A stretch of 19,238 bases of DNA from the NCBI GenBank assembly GCA_018398765.1, contig JAHBMJ010002439.1, forward strand, positions 1-19,238, read 5' to 3'. Origin of the DNA: Chromera velia. Lineage: Eukaryota > Sar > Chromeraceae. Shown here in pieces: positions 1 to 7,888 of this stretch. The position numbers and the translations under genes are program-made. Position 1 is the first letter of the stretch. Every line of letters starts with the position of its first letter. The notes under the pieces are model-generated. The model was not told the DNA's origin and did not search any database. It worked only from the letters and a program-made list of their open reading frames with translations.

Positions 1-2
1 TG

Positions 3-527
3 ACATCCACGGAAGCCAAGTACCCCGTCCGAGAGTTAGAATTTCTAGCGATTGTGCATTTCGCGAAGGTATGGAGACACTTCCTGTCTTCAGACTCCGA
101 AATATGGACCGATCACCAGAGCCTCACAAATTTCAGCCACCGATCGTTCGAATTTTGCTCCCTGCGAGTCCGACGCTGGATTGAGTTCATGCAGGAGCTC
201 GGCATCACTCCAAAGTACATCCCAGGGAGAGCAAACATTGTAGCAGACGCCCTTTCCCGAAACCCTCCTGCCGCACGGCAGCTCGTGCCGTCTTCTGCCG
301 AGGTTTCTCGCATGGGTCGTGCTCAGCGTCTGCCTGTACGTCCCAGGCCTCTGCCAGAGGCTGTCCCGGTGTCTGTCCAGCCCGTTGGGTCTTTGGGGGC
401 GGAGTTCGCTGATCTGCCCGATTTGGTTCCTGAGATTGAGGAGAGCCAGACTCCAGTTAGGGAGGGAGATGGGCAGCAGTCTCGGGCAGGGATGGAGTTG
501 CAGAGTTTGATGGTCTCTGCCACATAG
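3..527 (+). pseudogene. Ty3/gypsy pol: RNase H domain and downstream tether
   Basis: The frame is open from base 3 to the TAG at 525-527. The translation begins with TSTEAKYPVRELEFLAIV, the Ty3/gypsy RNase H segment with the conserved Glu (STEAKYPV), followed by WRHFL, the TDHQSL motif (conserved Asp) and RRWIEFMQELG. It then reads YIPGRANIVADALSRNP, whose Asp is the last RNase H acidic residue. From about base 270 the protein is a Pro/Glu-rich tether of low conservation. RNase H normally degrades the RNA strand of the RNA:DNA hybrid during reverse transcription. The first part of RNase H and all of RT are off the window. The TAG is the only stop between here and 1433, so I read 3-1433 as one former polyprotein. 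Confidence 0.88.
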
Positions 528-1433
528 TCACAGGCATTCCTTGATGCCTGCAGGAGGGGATACTCAGCCGATCCCTTCTTCCACTCTGTCCTTCAGCATC
601 TGTCACAGCAGCACCCATCTGCCCCCACCCCTGATTTTACCCTTCGTTTGCGAGGCATGTCGCTTCGTGCCGGTCTCCTGTATTTTGAGGGGAATCGTCT
701 CTGTGTCCCTAGATCTCAGCAGGGAACTGTGATGGCTGGGGTGCACTCCCCTCCGCACGCTGCTCACTTTGGGACGGGAGAGAGAATAAATCGCACCCTC
801 GAGGAGGCTTTGCGGTGTCTGGTAGACACGAAGCACTCCCGGTGGTCTGAATTTCTGTGTGATGTGGAGTTTGCATACAACTCCTCTGTCCATGAGGAGA
901 CTGGTTTTGCACCCCTCACTCTCGATGGTGGGAAGTCCCCGCTCATCCCTCCTGCTTTCAACCTCCCAGTCTCAGTCGGACCTTCTTTCGACGCAAGGGA
1001 ATTTCTGGAGGAGCACAGCCAGATGATCGCTGCAGCGAGAGATTCACTCCGCTCAGCCCAACAAGTCATGACCCGAAACGCCAATCGCCGTCGGCGTCCC
1101 GCCGAGAACATCCGAGTAGGAGATTACGTCCTGGTGCACCGTACATGGTGGCCACGTCCTGTGGGGAAGGGGGAGAAATATGCTAGGAAGCTTGATTCAG
1201 TTTGGTTCGGTCCGTTCGAAGTCGAGACCGTTCTGCCTCAAGACAATCTGGAGGCTGTTTTGCCTGCTGGGAGCAGGAAGCACCCTATCATTCACACATC
1301 GTTGTGCAAGCCTTACCGTCAGCCAAGTGGGGAGACTCGCCCCCCGTCTGTCCGCATGCCCGCTTGGGCCGAGGAGGAGTATGAAGTCGAGAAAATCCTT
1401 GCCGTCCGAGGGAGGGGCAAGGCCAAGCAGTAG
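528..1433 (+). pseudogene. Ty3/gypsy pol: integrase with deleted zinc-finger/catalytic core
   Basis: It continues in the same frame as the RNase H after the TAG at 525-527. The linker (DACRRGYSADPFF, then LRGMSLRAGLLYFEGNRLCVP) is the usual lead-in to the integrase HHCC zinc finger, and HSPPHAAHFG is the start of that finger. Directly after HAAHFGT comes GERINRTLEEALR, which normally lies just after the third catalytic residue region (the DGQ-ER-NRTLE motif). The rest of the zinc finger and the D,D-35-E core are therefore absent, roughly 170-220 codons by comparison with the family. The part after the deletion is intact: EFAYNSSVHEETGFAPL, the basic RNANRRRRPAE segment, VGDYVLVHRTWW, and a GPY/F module (WFGPFEVETVLP, then HTSLCKPYR). 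The frame ends at TAG 1431-1433. No chromodomain is evident. Confidence 0.88.
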
Positions 1434-2960
1434 CAACGCGGAGCGGACGAGGGTAAAAGGACCAGAAGAACAGGTTTGAGTCAAAAAGCTAAGTAAGCAG
1501 ACTGAGTCCGTTTGCATAGCAATAGCACAATGCCAAACGGTTTGCCGGGAGGAAAACAGCTTCCTCGACCTTTATTAGCAATGCGAGGATGAATGCCAAT
1601 GCAGTGCTCCACGCAGATTCTTTTTCATATGATGAAGAGAAGCAGAAACGGCACACACATGGGAATATGCATACGCGAAGGTACCTTGACACTCTCCCTC
1701 TCGGTTGTAGATAAGGACTTTTGAAACCTGGTGCCGGGTACTCTTTACGATTGGTGGGCTTGATCTATCTTGGTCAGTAAGAGTGTAATTAGTTTGATCA
1801 TTCAATTTGCTGCTTTGCCTTAGAGAGTAGAACCATTCGTCACTTCCGTCTGCTGATGGCTCGTCAAGTTTTATCAAGTTTGCATGCTTATATACAGATC
1901 TATATCTGACTTTCTATCATGCCACGGCTTCTCGTTACGTTTGGTACTTCCAGAGGGTTTGAAGTCCATCTGTAGATGGAATTGCAGCTTTTCTAGGGGC
2001 GTTCACCCCTTCGTTCGCGAGTCGTCAGTCATACCGGTCCTGTATACCAGTCACTGCAGTTAATCATTTTTTAATTTCACAAACTGGGGCCCTATCCAGA
2101 TAGACGGCTTCAAACAAATGCCAACAAACAAAAGAGGAGTTGTTAAAGAGTAGGGAGAGCCTTTTTTTGGATCTGAAGATAGAAAAACTACTTGTACTAG
2201 CCGCGTAGGTCCTTGCAGGTGGCTCAAGAGGGCATGGAAAGACAAGCTAGTCTGGATGTACATCATGAATTAAGCCGGGTCAGTAAAAAAAAAATGGTCT
2301 GGGGTTAGGAATCGCACCTGTCCGACTCTGTCCGTATTTCTCTTATTCTTCAAAGCCAAACCCAAATCAAAAGCGAAAGCCAAAGCCTCCCCTCTGCCCC
2401 AACCAGCCCGCATCAAACCAGAGGAGTTTCCTGGGAAGAAAGACGACATACTGAGGTCGACTTTCAAGTCGGACTTCGAGTGAGACAAAGTCTGCAAGGA
2501 GCCTACTCTTTCCTCTTCTTTCTCCTCTTCTTCTTTCTCTTCTTCCTCTTTTTTGTCCTCCGTTGTCATTTTGTGTGGGGGGGTGAGCTAGGGGGTGAGT
2601 GAAGAAGAGAGCTAGGGATGACGGGGCTGGGCTCTGAACCTTGAGATCAGGCCCTCACTTATCCTCACTTGCCCTTGCTTAGAGGAAAAATATAAATTAG
2701 AAAAAGCTTTCTTTTATTTCATTCTTTCTTCTTTTTCTTTTTCATGAAAATGCACCATTTGTGGTTGCTTTCTTCATGAGTTTGCTCCAAAGGGGCATCA
2801 TGCAGTTTGAAGGTTTTATGGACCGTATAGGGACAGAACTGGACTACAGTGCAGCACACAACCGGCGCCAAACATATTCAAACATTGGACAGGTGAAAAA
2901 CGTTGCTTAAATTGAGAAAAGAAACCCAGAAAAAGACCGAAGTCATGAGACAGTCAGAGA
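1434..2960. other. Spacer downstream of the retrotransposon, no supported gene
   Basis: I find no convincing gene. A minus-strand open stretch at about 1575-1877 has balanced composition (it includes DGSDEWFYSLRQSSKLND) but no ATG, and splicing could not be assigned. A minus-strand open stretch at 2270-2569 starts with a Glu-rich run that comes directly from the CTTCTTCCTCTTT microsatellite at 2510-2555. The 3' LTR of the retrotransposon, if present, must lie in the first part. Near 2281-2365 the minus strand carries sequences resembling Pol III A and B boxes followed by ten T residues, which is weak evidence for a tRNA-derived SINE end. Confidence 0.5.
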
Positions 2961-2968
2961 CATATAGT
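2961..2968. repeat. Target-site duplication of the first MITE, left copy
   Basis: The sequence is CATATAGT, and it abuts the left TIR. It is identical to the copy at 3231-3238. Confidence 0.82.
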
Positions 2969-3230
2969 TAGTGACCATGTTTGATTTGATTATATTTGAT
3001 TTGATTTGATTTGATTTGATTTGANAATCAGCATGCGTGACGGATCGGTACTTGCAAAAGTTTTTTCGGGACCTTCATATTTGAGGTTAAAAGTCATATT
3101 GATCAAATATTTGATCGTATTTGATAGGTCTTTAAACACTAGGTCCTCCCTGACTGGATATTTGATTTGAGCTTAAGCCCTACCTCAAATCAAATCAAAT
3201 TAAATCAAATCAAATCAAACATGGTCACTA
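2969..3230. mobile_element. Non-autonomous hAT-like MITE, 262 bp
   Basis: Terminal inverted repeats begin TAGTGACCATGTTTGATTTG at 2969 and, on the opposite strand, at 3230. They match perfectly for 23 bp, then continue imperfectly as TTTGA/TCAAA pentanucleotide arrays. The element is flanked by an exact 8-bp direct repeat, CATATAGT, at 2961-2968 and 3231-3238. An 8-bp duplication and TIRs fitting the 5'-YARNG terminal consensus are hallmarks of the hAT superfamily. There is no coding capacity, so it would need a transposase from elsewhere. The centre also carries ATTTGATC-type motifs. One unresolved base (N) lies at 3025 inside the left repeat. Confidence 0.82.
2985..3025 (+). repeat. TTTGA pentanucleotide array (left MITE arm)
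   Basis: ATTTG/TTTGA units are repeated about eight times and end at the ambiguous base 3025. The complementary TCAAA array is at 3184-3220 in the right arm, so the two arms can pair into a long hairpin. Confidence 0.85.
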
Positions 3231-3238
3231 CATATAGT
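3231..3238. repeat. Target-site duplication of the first MITE, right copy
   Basis: The sequence is CATATAGT, directly after the right TIR, which ends CATGGTCACTA. It is an exact match to 2961-2968, and its 8-bp length is typical of hAT insertions. Confidence 0.82.
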
Positions 3239-3535
3239 CTTTAATTGTCATATTTTTTATTTTTGCTTTTTATCGCCTTTTCACTGATATTTCTAGTGAT
3301 ATTTTAAGTTGTTTTGCATAGTAAAAATCAATGTAGCAAACCTATATCATAAAAAGCTTTTAGGCCTTGATTGAGGCGCCTTTTGGCCGTTAGAAACACT
3401 AGAAATCAACCCTAGAAACCTAGTTGTCATATATGGTAAACGGTGCACCTTATTTTGCACTTGTTTTACACCTGATTTAAGGTGCAAACTTGTTTTTGCA
3501 CCAGCACCAGCACCTTATGCACCTTTTCTCAGCCT
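3239..3535. other. AT-rich spacer with GGTGCA/TGCACC palindromic motifs
   Basis: I see no gene. At 3481-3502 GGTGCAAA and TTTGCACC form a perfect 8-bp stem with a 6-base loop. Further GGTGCA or TGCACC copies lie at about 3442-3449, 3509-3514 and 3528-3533, giving a cluster of nested palindromes at 3440-3535. Confidence 0.5.
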
Positions 3536-3960
3536 TAGATTATATGGGATTTTATGGGATTATACGGGATTTTACGGGATTATACGGGATTTTACGGGAT
3601 TTAAAGAAATGAATAAAATTAAATTCAAAGATGAATGATACACTTCCAGTTTGACCTGAAGGGATAACCGGTATTGATTATGATCAACTTTTATTTCATT
3701 GTTTTTGTTAATTTATGTTAAAATCCCGTAAAATCCCGTATAATCCCGTAAAATCCCGTAAAATCTTGGCATTCATTTCTAAAATCCTAGGATCCAGGAT
3801 AAAAGTCTTTATAATCTTTAGAGCCAGGATTTTAGATTCTAAGATCCTGGAGAAATAGTCCGCTAGAATCCTGGGCAAAATCCGCCTAAATCCGCTAAAA
3901 TCCTGGCCAAAATCCCGTAAAATCCGCTAAAATCCTGGGCTAAAATCCCACAAAATCCTA
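3536..3960. repeat. Inverted-repeat array of GGGATTTTAC-type units
   Basis: The left arm (about 3541-3601) repeats TATACGGGATTTTACGGGAT-like units. The right arm (about 3720-3765) carries the reverse complement, units of AAATCCCGTA. It is followed to about 3960 by degenerate AAAATCCTGG, AATCCGCT and AAATCCCAC units. The arms are separated by about 120 bp of non-repeat DNA. The whole could fold into a long imperfect hairpin. It may be a further MITE or foldback element, but I could not identify clean ends or a target duplication. Confidence 0.65.
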
Positions 3961-4200
3961 GCTACCTGCAGGGGAGTAATTGAGTTCAACTAAGAGTTGT
4001 TTGAGGTTTGGGGGAGGTAAGAAGGCAAGGAACAATGTTATGCATGCAACAATTAATCATAAATGAAAACACTGTTTAGACCTCTAATGTCCTACATTTT
4101 ATGTAGTCAATGAACCAGAACCTGAAACCAAACTTGAACCAAAAACCAAACCTGAACCCGAACATGCAGGAGAGCAGCCCGTAGGGATATAAAGAGGGGT

Positions 4201-4383
4201 CTAGGGAGGGGTATTGAACCCGGTATTCTTTTTTTTTTTTTGAGCTTCATATTTCTCAATAAATTCAGTGAGAGAAAGTATGCCGAAGTCGCGCGGTACA
4301 AGCCCTGCTTCAATGTAGTCTGAACGATTCGAGATACCATTCCAAAGACGGCATTCAAGATAGTCTGCAGGGGTGTCAGACAT
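4201..4383 (-). CDS. Hypothetical 60-aa ORF, possible gene or retroposed fragment
   Basis: It starts with ATG at 4383-4381 in a reasonable context (AACATG). It reads MSDTPADYLECRLWNGIS, then DYIEAGLVPRDFGILSLTEF, then IEKYEAQ. Composition is normal for a protein and not low-complexity. The frame then runs into a 12-base A tract (KKKK) and stops after NTGFNTPP. I do not recognise a family. A reading frame running straight into a long A tract could mean a truncated retroposed cDNA, or simply a chance ORF. No flanking exon was identified. Confidence 0.25.
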   Translation of the reverse strand: MSDTPADYLECRLWNGISNRSDYIEAGLVPRDFGILSLTEFIEKYEAQKKKKNTGFNTPP

Positions 4384-4767
4384 GTTTTAGACTGGATCAA
4401 TCGAGTGGGTACTGCTTTTTCATTACAAAACGGACGAGACGGAAAGTCATGCAGTTCTGAAAAACGAACGCAGAGAACCAAAGAGGATGAACAGTAGGCT
4501 CAAACGCTATAAAAACAGCTGTTCTTGCTTCGTTGCTCACACCTCAAGCCTCGCTTTTTTTCAGAAACTAGCTTATACTAGTATGCGAGCTTTCTCTTTA
4601 GAATTAAATGAATCAATCATGAAATTCAGAGAACCGTTTCATCTTTTCAGAATAGATGCATGATAGATTACGAATTAAGGGCTTGATCCGAAAGCGAGGG
4701 TAAGCATGCATACATTTTTTTTACTGCTTTACCAGGGCCTTTAGTCGAAACTACCATCGCTATGGTT
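4384..4767. other. AT-rich spacer, nothing identified
   Basis: No supported coding exon or repeat family is visible. A TATAAAAA sequence occurs near 4509 on the plus strand, with no gene that could use it. Confidence 0.5.
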
Positions 4768-5093
4768 TAGGGTTGGTAAATGCCGTGGGCGATAAATACC
4801 ATTATCAACACTAAACATATAAACGGCACTGATCGATAACGATATTTATATTTCAATACAGTACCGACATTTCATAGTTTACCTAGACTAACAGTGTTAA
4901 TCTTTGACAAAAGTATATCAAAGTTGCCAAACTAGATGAACTGACCATCAAGAAGCCGCTTCTAATCCATTGATATCTATATACTGCACACTAAATACCA
5001 CTTTGGCTACAAAATGCCGTTTCAAATGTTGATATCGGCACTAGAGGTATTGCAAATGTCGACATTCGGCACTGATGGCATTTACCAACCCTA
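4768..5093. mobile_element. Second hAT-like MITE, 326 bp
   Basis: The left end begins TAGGGTTGGTAAATGCC at 4768. The right end is its exact reverse complement, ending at 5093. The TIR is 17 bp perfect and continues loosely with GCACTGAT/TGCC motifs. Flanking 8-mers are CTATGGTT (4760-4767) and TTATGGTT (5094-5101), a target duplication with one mismatch. TAGGG fits the hAT YARNG terminus and an 8-bp duplication fits hAT. The interior is AT-rich, contains several GGCACT and GATATC motifs, and has no coding capacity. Its TIR differs from that of the 2969-3230 element, so the two belong to different families. Confidence 0.78.
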
Positions 5094-5974
5094 TTATGGT
5101 TACTTGATGCCGGGGTCTAGGACCTCCCCGGTTACCGCTCACGAGTTACCAAATCCATGGTCACCATGAAATCGCTCAACCCCCCTGGTAGTTCCCCCTA
5201 ACCATACTGTATAATGAACGAAGACACCTATAATAAACTAACAATTAAGTTGAATTCTAGGTTGAATTAACTAATACACTAGCTAACATATAAGAGAGAG
5301 CTAGAGACTAGGCTAGAAAGCTACTTGGTTAGCGACTGATCAGTCAGGCATGCACATTGACAGATAGGCACCGCATGCAGAATCAGAAGATCGCACCCAT
5401 GCAGATTGAGACTCCACAGATCGAGAAAGGACATCAATCTTCCAAGGTTGCACGAATGAATGAAAGAAAGAACTAACGAACTTGACTCTTCTACATCGAA
5501 GCTGTCACCGATCAATTAGTAGACCACGCTCTTACTTGCTTGCTTACTTACTTACTAAGATTCCTGTCAACGATACCCACAGACATGCACCTGAGCAGCT
5601 GTCTTCGTTTCCTCTTGATGAACGCACGCACGTATGCACGAATGAATGCAGCTTTGTTCCTTCATCCCCGCTCACTGTCTCAATTTTCTTCCCCCTTCCT
5701 TTTCTGGAAGCCTGTCGTCATCTTTTGGATCCATCAGTCAATGCACACTGCGGCCTCGTTTCCTCTCTCTTCCCTCCTGGACAGAAGGGAGAACTCTCTT
5801 CTCTTCTCTCGCTGTGCTGTTTGCACGCCCCCAGAAGCTTTCTGACGCACTGAATTGGTCCAACCTGTTTCTCTCGCCCTCCTGGTCTCCCTCCCGTTAC
5901 CGATCTTTCCTTTCGTTTTCTGTGTCTTCGCATTGCATGACCTACACACAAGCTTCCTCCCTTCCCCTCTATTG

Positions 5975-6016
5975 AGAAGAAGAAAAAGAAGAAGAAGAAG
6001 AAGAAGAAGAAGAAGA
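5975..6016. repeat. (GAA)n microsatellite
   Basis: About 13 GAA units with one A-rich interruption. Confidence 0.9.
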
Positions 6017-6068
6017 GGGGACCAGCAGGTCAAACGGGAATGAGAAAAGAGAAAGAAAAGTAGGCCCC

Positions 6069-6095
6069 AGAGAGAGAGAGAGAGAGAGAGAGAGA
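6069..6095. repeat. (AG)n microsatellite
   Basis: About 13 uninterrupted AG units. Confidence 0.95.
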
Positions 6096-6364
6096 AGCAT
6101 CAGGACACTCACACCACACCAACAGGGAAGGTGCAGTTTCTGTTCGTGCCCAGACGCCTCCTGCCTTTTCGTGGCATTTCCGCGTCATCCATTGGGCCTC
6201 TTTCTTCCCTTGTTCTTTTCTCATCAGGTCCCCCAAATAAATCCCTCCCTGCCCGAATTACTCCTTACTGTCTACCTGCCTGTCTATCTACCTGTCTGAC
6301 TCTCTCCAGTACTTTTGAATAAATCCCGGAAGATCGTGTGTCTTTTTTCCTTATTCCTTCCTTC

Positions 6365-7888
6365 CTAGTTGGGGAGGGGCACAGGCTCTCCGTTCTTGGC
6401 GTGCTTCTCGAAGTACTCGGAGACGCGGGGCCAGTTCACCACATTCCACCAGGCAGCAACGTACTCGGGGCGTCGGGACTGGTACTTCAGGTAGTAGGCG
6501 TGCTGCAAGGGGTGCATGGGTGCATAACATCGGGGGGCAGAGAAGAGAGAGAAGGGGCCGGAGAGAGGTGAACCGACAAACAGACAGGTGGATGGAAGAC
6601 TGGCTGACACCCAAGCATGCTTTTCCGCTTTTGAGCTGAGCCAATAAAAATCATTTCTGCTTTCAAGACCCGGAGAGAAAACATCTCCAACTGTAAAGAG
6701 GAGGCAGCAAATAAAGGCCCGTCAATAAAACCAAATTCACAGTTTCGAGCTAAAAAAAAGAAAGAAAGGCCCCGTCTCGTGGCACACACACACCACACAG
6801 TGTTTGGTGGAATGGACGAACTCGAATGGGCATATAATGCATGATCCAGGCAGACACACAAAGGCTTCCTCCTGTCAGATCCATAGAGAGAGGTAGGAAG
6901 AAAAGAGGGCAGCCTTCACTTAAAGAGTCGACGACTTTGGGTCGCTGCCCACACCAGATAGGAAAGAACCGCTTGTGCCTGCTGCTGCTGCTGAAGAAGA
7001 AGAAGAAGAATGACTAAAATCCCAACCTACACACCACGGACATTCTCGTTGCATCAGTCATCAATCAATCACTCACTCAATCAATCAGTCATCTATCCCA
7101 CCCACCCACCCACGGACCTCCCAGACATCCAGGCCCAGAACGGGGACTGCGGGTCCTCCCTCGATGAGGCCGTCCATCAGGGGATTGTCCTGGTTGGAAG
7201 TCGGGATCACAACCAGCTTTCCGCTCTTGTCCATGCACAGCCAGCAAAATCCAGAGCCGAACAGTCCGACTGCCTTGTCGGTAAACTCTTTCTTCATAGC
7301 GTCAATGGACCCGAAAGAGGCGGTGATGGCCTCGGCAAGGGCGGGAGACGGCTCTCCGGACTTGTCAGGGGCACACATGATAGTCCAGAAAAAAGCGTGG
7401 TTGTAGTGACCCCCCCCATGGTTTCTGATGGCACCCCCCTTCTTGAAGGCGATGTTCTGCACCTCCATGAGAGTCGCACTGGCGAGGTCAGAGCCAGAGA
7501 CGGCAGCATTGAGCTTGGTCACGTAAGTATTGTGGTGGTTCTGCAAAATTCAAGCGGGGGGCTTTTTGTTCGCTTTTCTGGAAACTTGTACAAAACCCCC
7601 AACGGAGCTTGCATATCATTGACGCCTCAAAAAAACAATCCGGGGAACAAACCCACGCACAGAAGACCCCATCAAAAGGAAAACGTCGACGCTGGACGTT
7701 ACGCTTTTCTGAAGGAAAATTGTATGGTGGGCTGAAGTCGCAGCATCGTGGAAGACATACCCAAACAGTCGGGACTGTTTCCAAGTTTGTGCGCTTACCT
7801 TGTGGTGGAGGTTCATGGTCTCCTTGTCGATATAGGGCTCAAGAGCCTCGTAGGGGTAGGGGAGGTCAGGGAGCTTGAAGGACGCCAT
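6365..7888 (-). CDS. Fe/Mn-family superoxide dismutase, Mn (SodA-like) type, 3 exons
   Basis: It converts superoxide to O2 and H2O2. Exons on the minus strand are 7888-7799, 7540-7118 and 6502-6365. All junctions are GT-AG, phase 0, and the product is 216 aa. The N-terminal helical domain starts [20 protein letters not shown]. Metal ligands are His28 (NLHHK), His78 (HYNHAFFW), Asp168 and His172 (LDVWEHAYY). The last intron splits that motif between Glu171 and His172. GGGHYNH (72-78) and Gln147 in SNQDNPLM match the Mn-type/SodA markers rather than the Gln69-type Fe enzymes, so Mn or cambialistic use is likely. The C-terminus carries [15 protein letters not shown] and ends in PLPN. The protein matches the family from its first residues, so from ATG 7888 it should be cytosolic. 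However, the frame stays open upstream to an ATG at 8197. Confidence 0.96.
6503..7117 (-). other. SOD intron 2 with microsatellites
   Basis: It is a 615-bp GT-AG intron. It contains a CTG/GAA compound repeat (6979-7010), a TCAATCAA-type repeat (7060-7090) and (CCCA)n next to the donor (7099-7113). I see no gene inside it. Confidence 0.85.
6979..7010. repeat. Compound (CTG)n(AAG)n microsatellite in SOD intron 2
   Basis: About four CTG units are followed directly by about six GAA units. Confidence 0.9.

Larger units (their letters stand above)
1..1433 (+). mobile_element. 3' part of a degraded Ty3/gypsy LTR retrotransposon (pol remnant)
   Basis: The window opens inside pol. Domain order is RNase H, linker, integrase, which is the Ty3/gypsy order (Ty1/copia has integrase before reverse transcriptase). 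Reverse transcriptase proper lies off the left edge. The element is not functional as it stands: there is one in-frame TAG and the integrase core is missing. No LTR can be delimited, because the left LTR is outside the window and no second copy is available for comparison. Any 3' LTR should start somewhere after 1433. Confidence 0.9.
5094..6364. other. Spacer downstream of SOD, microsatellites, no supported gene
   Basis: Open frames on the plus strand at 5482-5975 are pyrimidine-rich, overlap in all three phases and resemble no family, so I treat them as chance. The segment nearest 6364 is expected to carry the SOD 3' UTR on the minus strand. It includes a (GAA)n tract and an (AG)n tract. Confidence 0.5.

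Noticed and set aside
1726-1752. TGGTGCCGGGTACTC looked like a retrotransposon primer-binding site
   Set aside because: The complementary sequence cannot be fitted to a tRNA 3' end: the spacing from the T-loop-like AATC to CCA is too long. A PBS should also follow the 5' LTR, not the 3' end of pol.
2270-2569. Minus-strand 99-codon ORF beginning with a Glu-rich run
   Set aside because: The acidic run is the direct translation of a CTTCTT/CCTCTT microsatellite, the remainder resembles no family, and no splice partners were found.
4205-4235. GGGTTCAATACCC on the minus strand as a tRNA T-arm
   Set aside because: No acceptor, D-arm or anticodon arm can be formed around it.
4107-4481. Minus-strand 124-codon ORF overlapping the 60-codon ORF
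   Set aside because: Its end translates an AACCTGAAACC-type short repeat and its composition is less protein-like than the overlapping frame.
5482-5975. Overlapping plus-strand ORFs of 100-123 codons
   Set aside because: Three phases are open at once in pyrimidine-rich DNA with no motif or splice logic.
7010-7735. Plus-strand 241-codon ORF
   Set aside because: It is antisense to SOD exon 2 and its flanking introns; the minus strand is unmistakably the coding strand.
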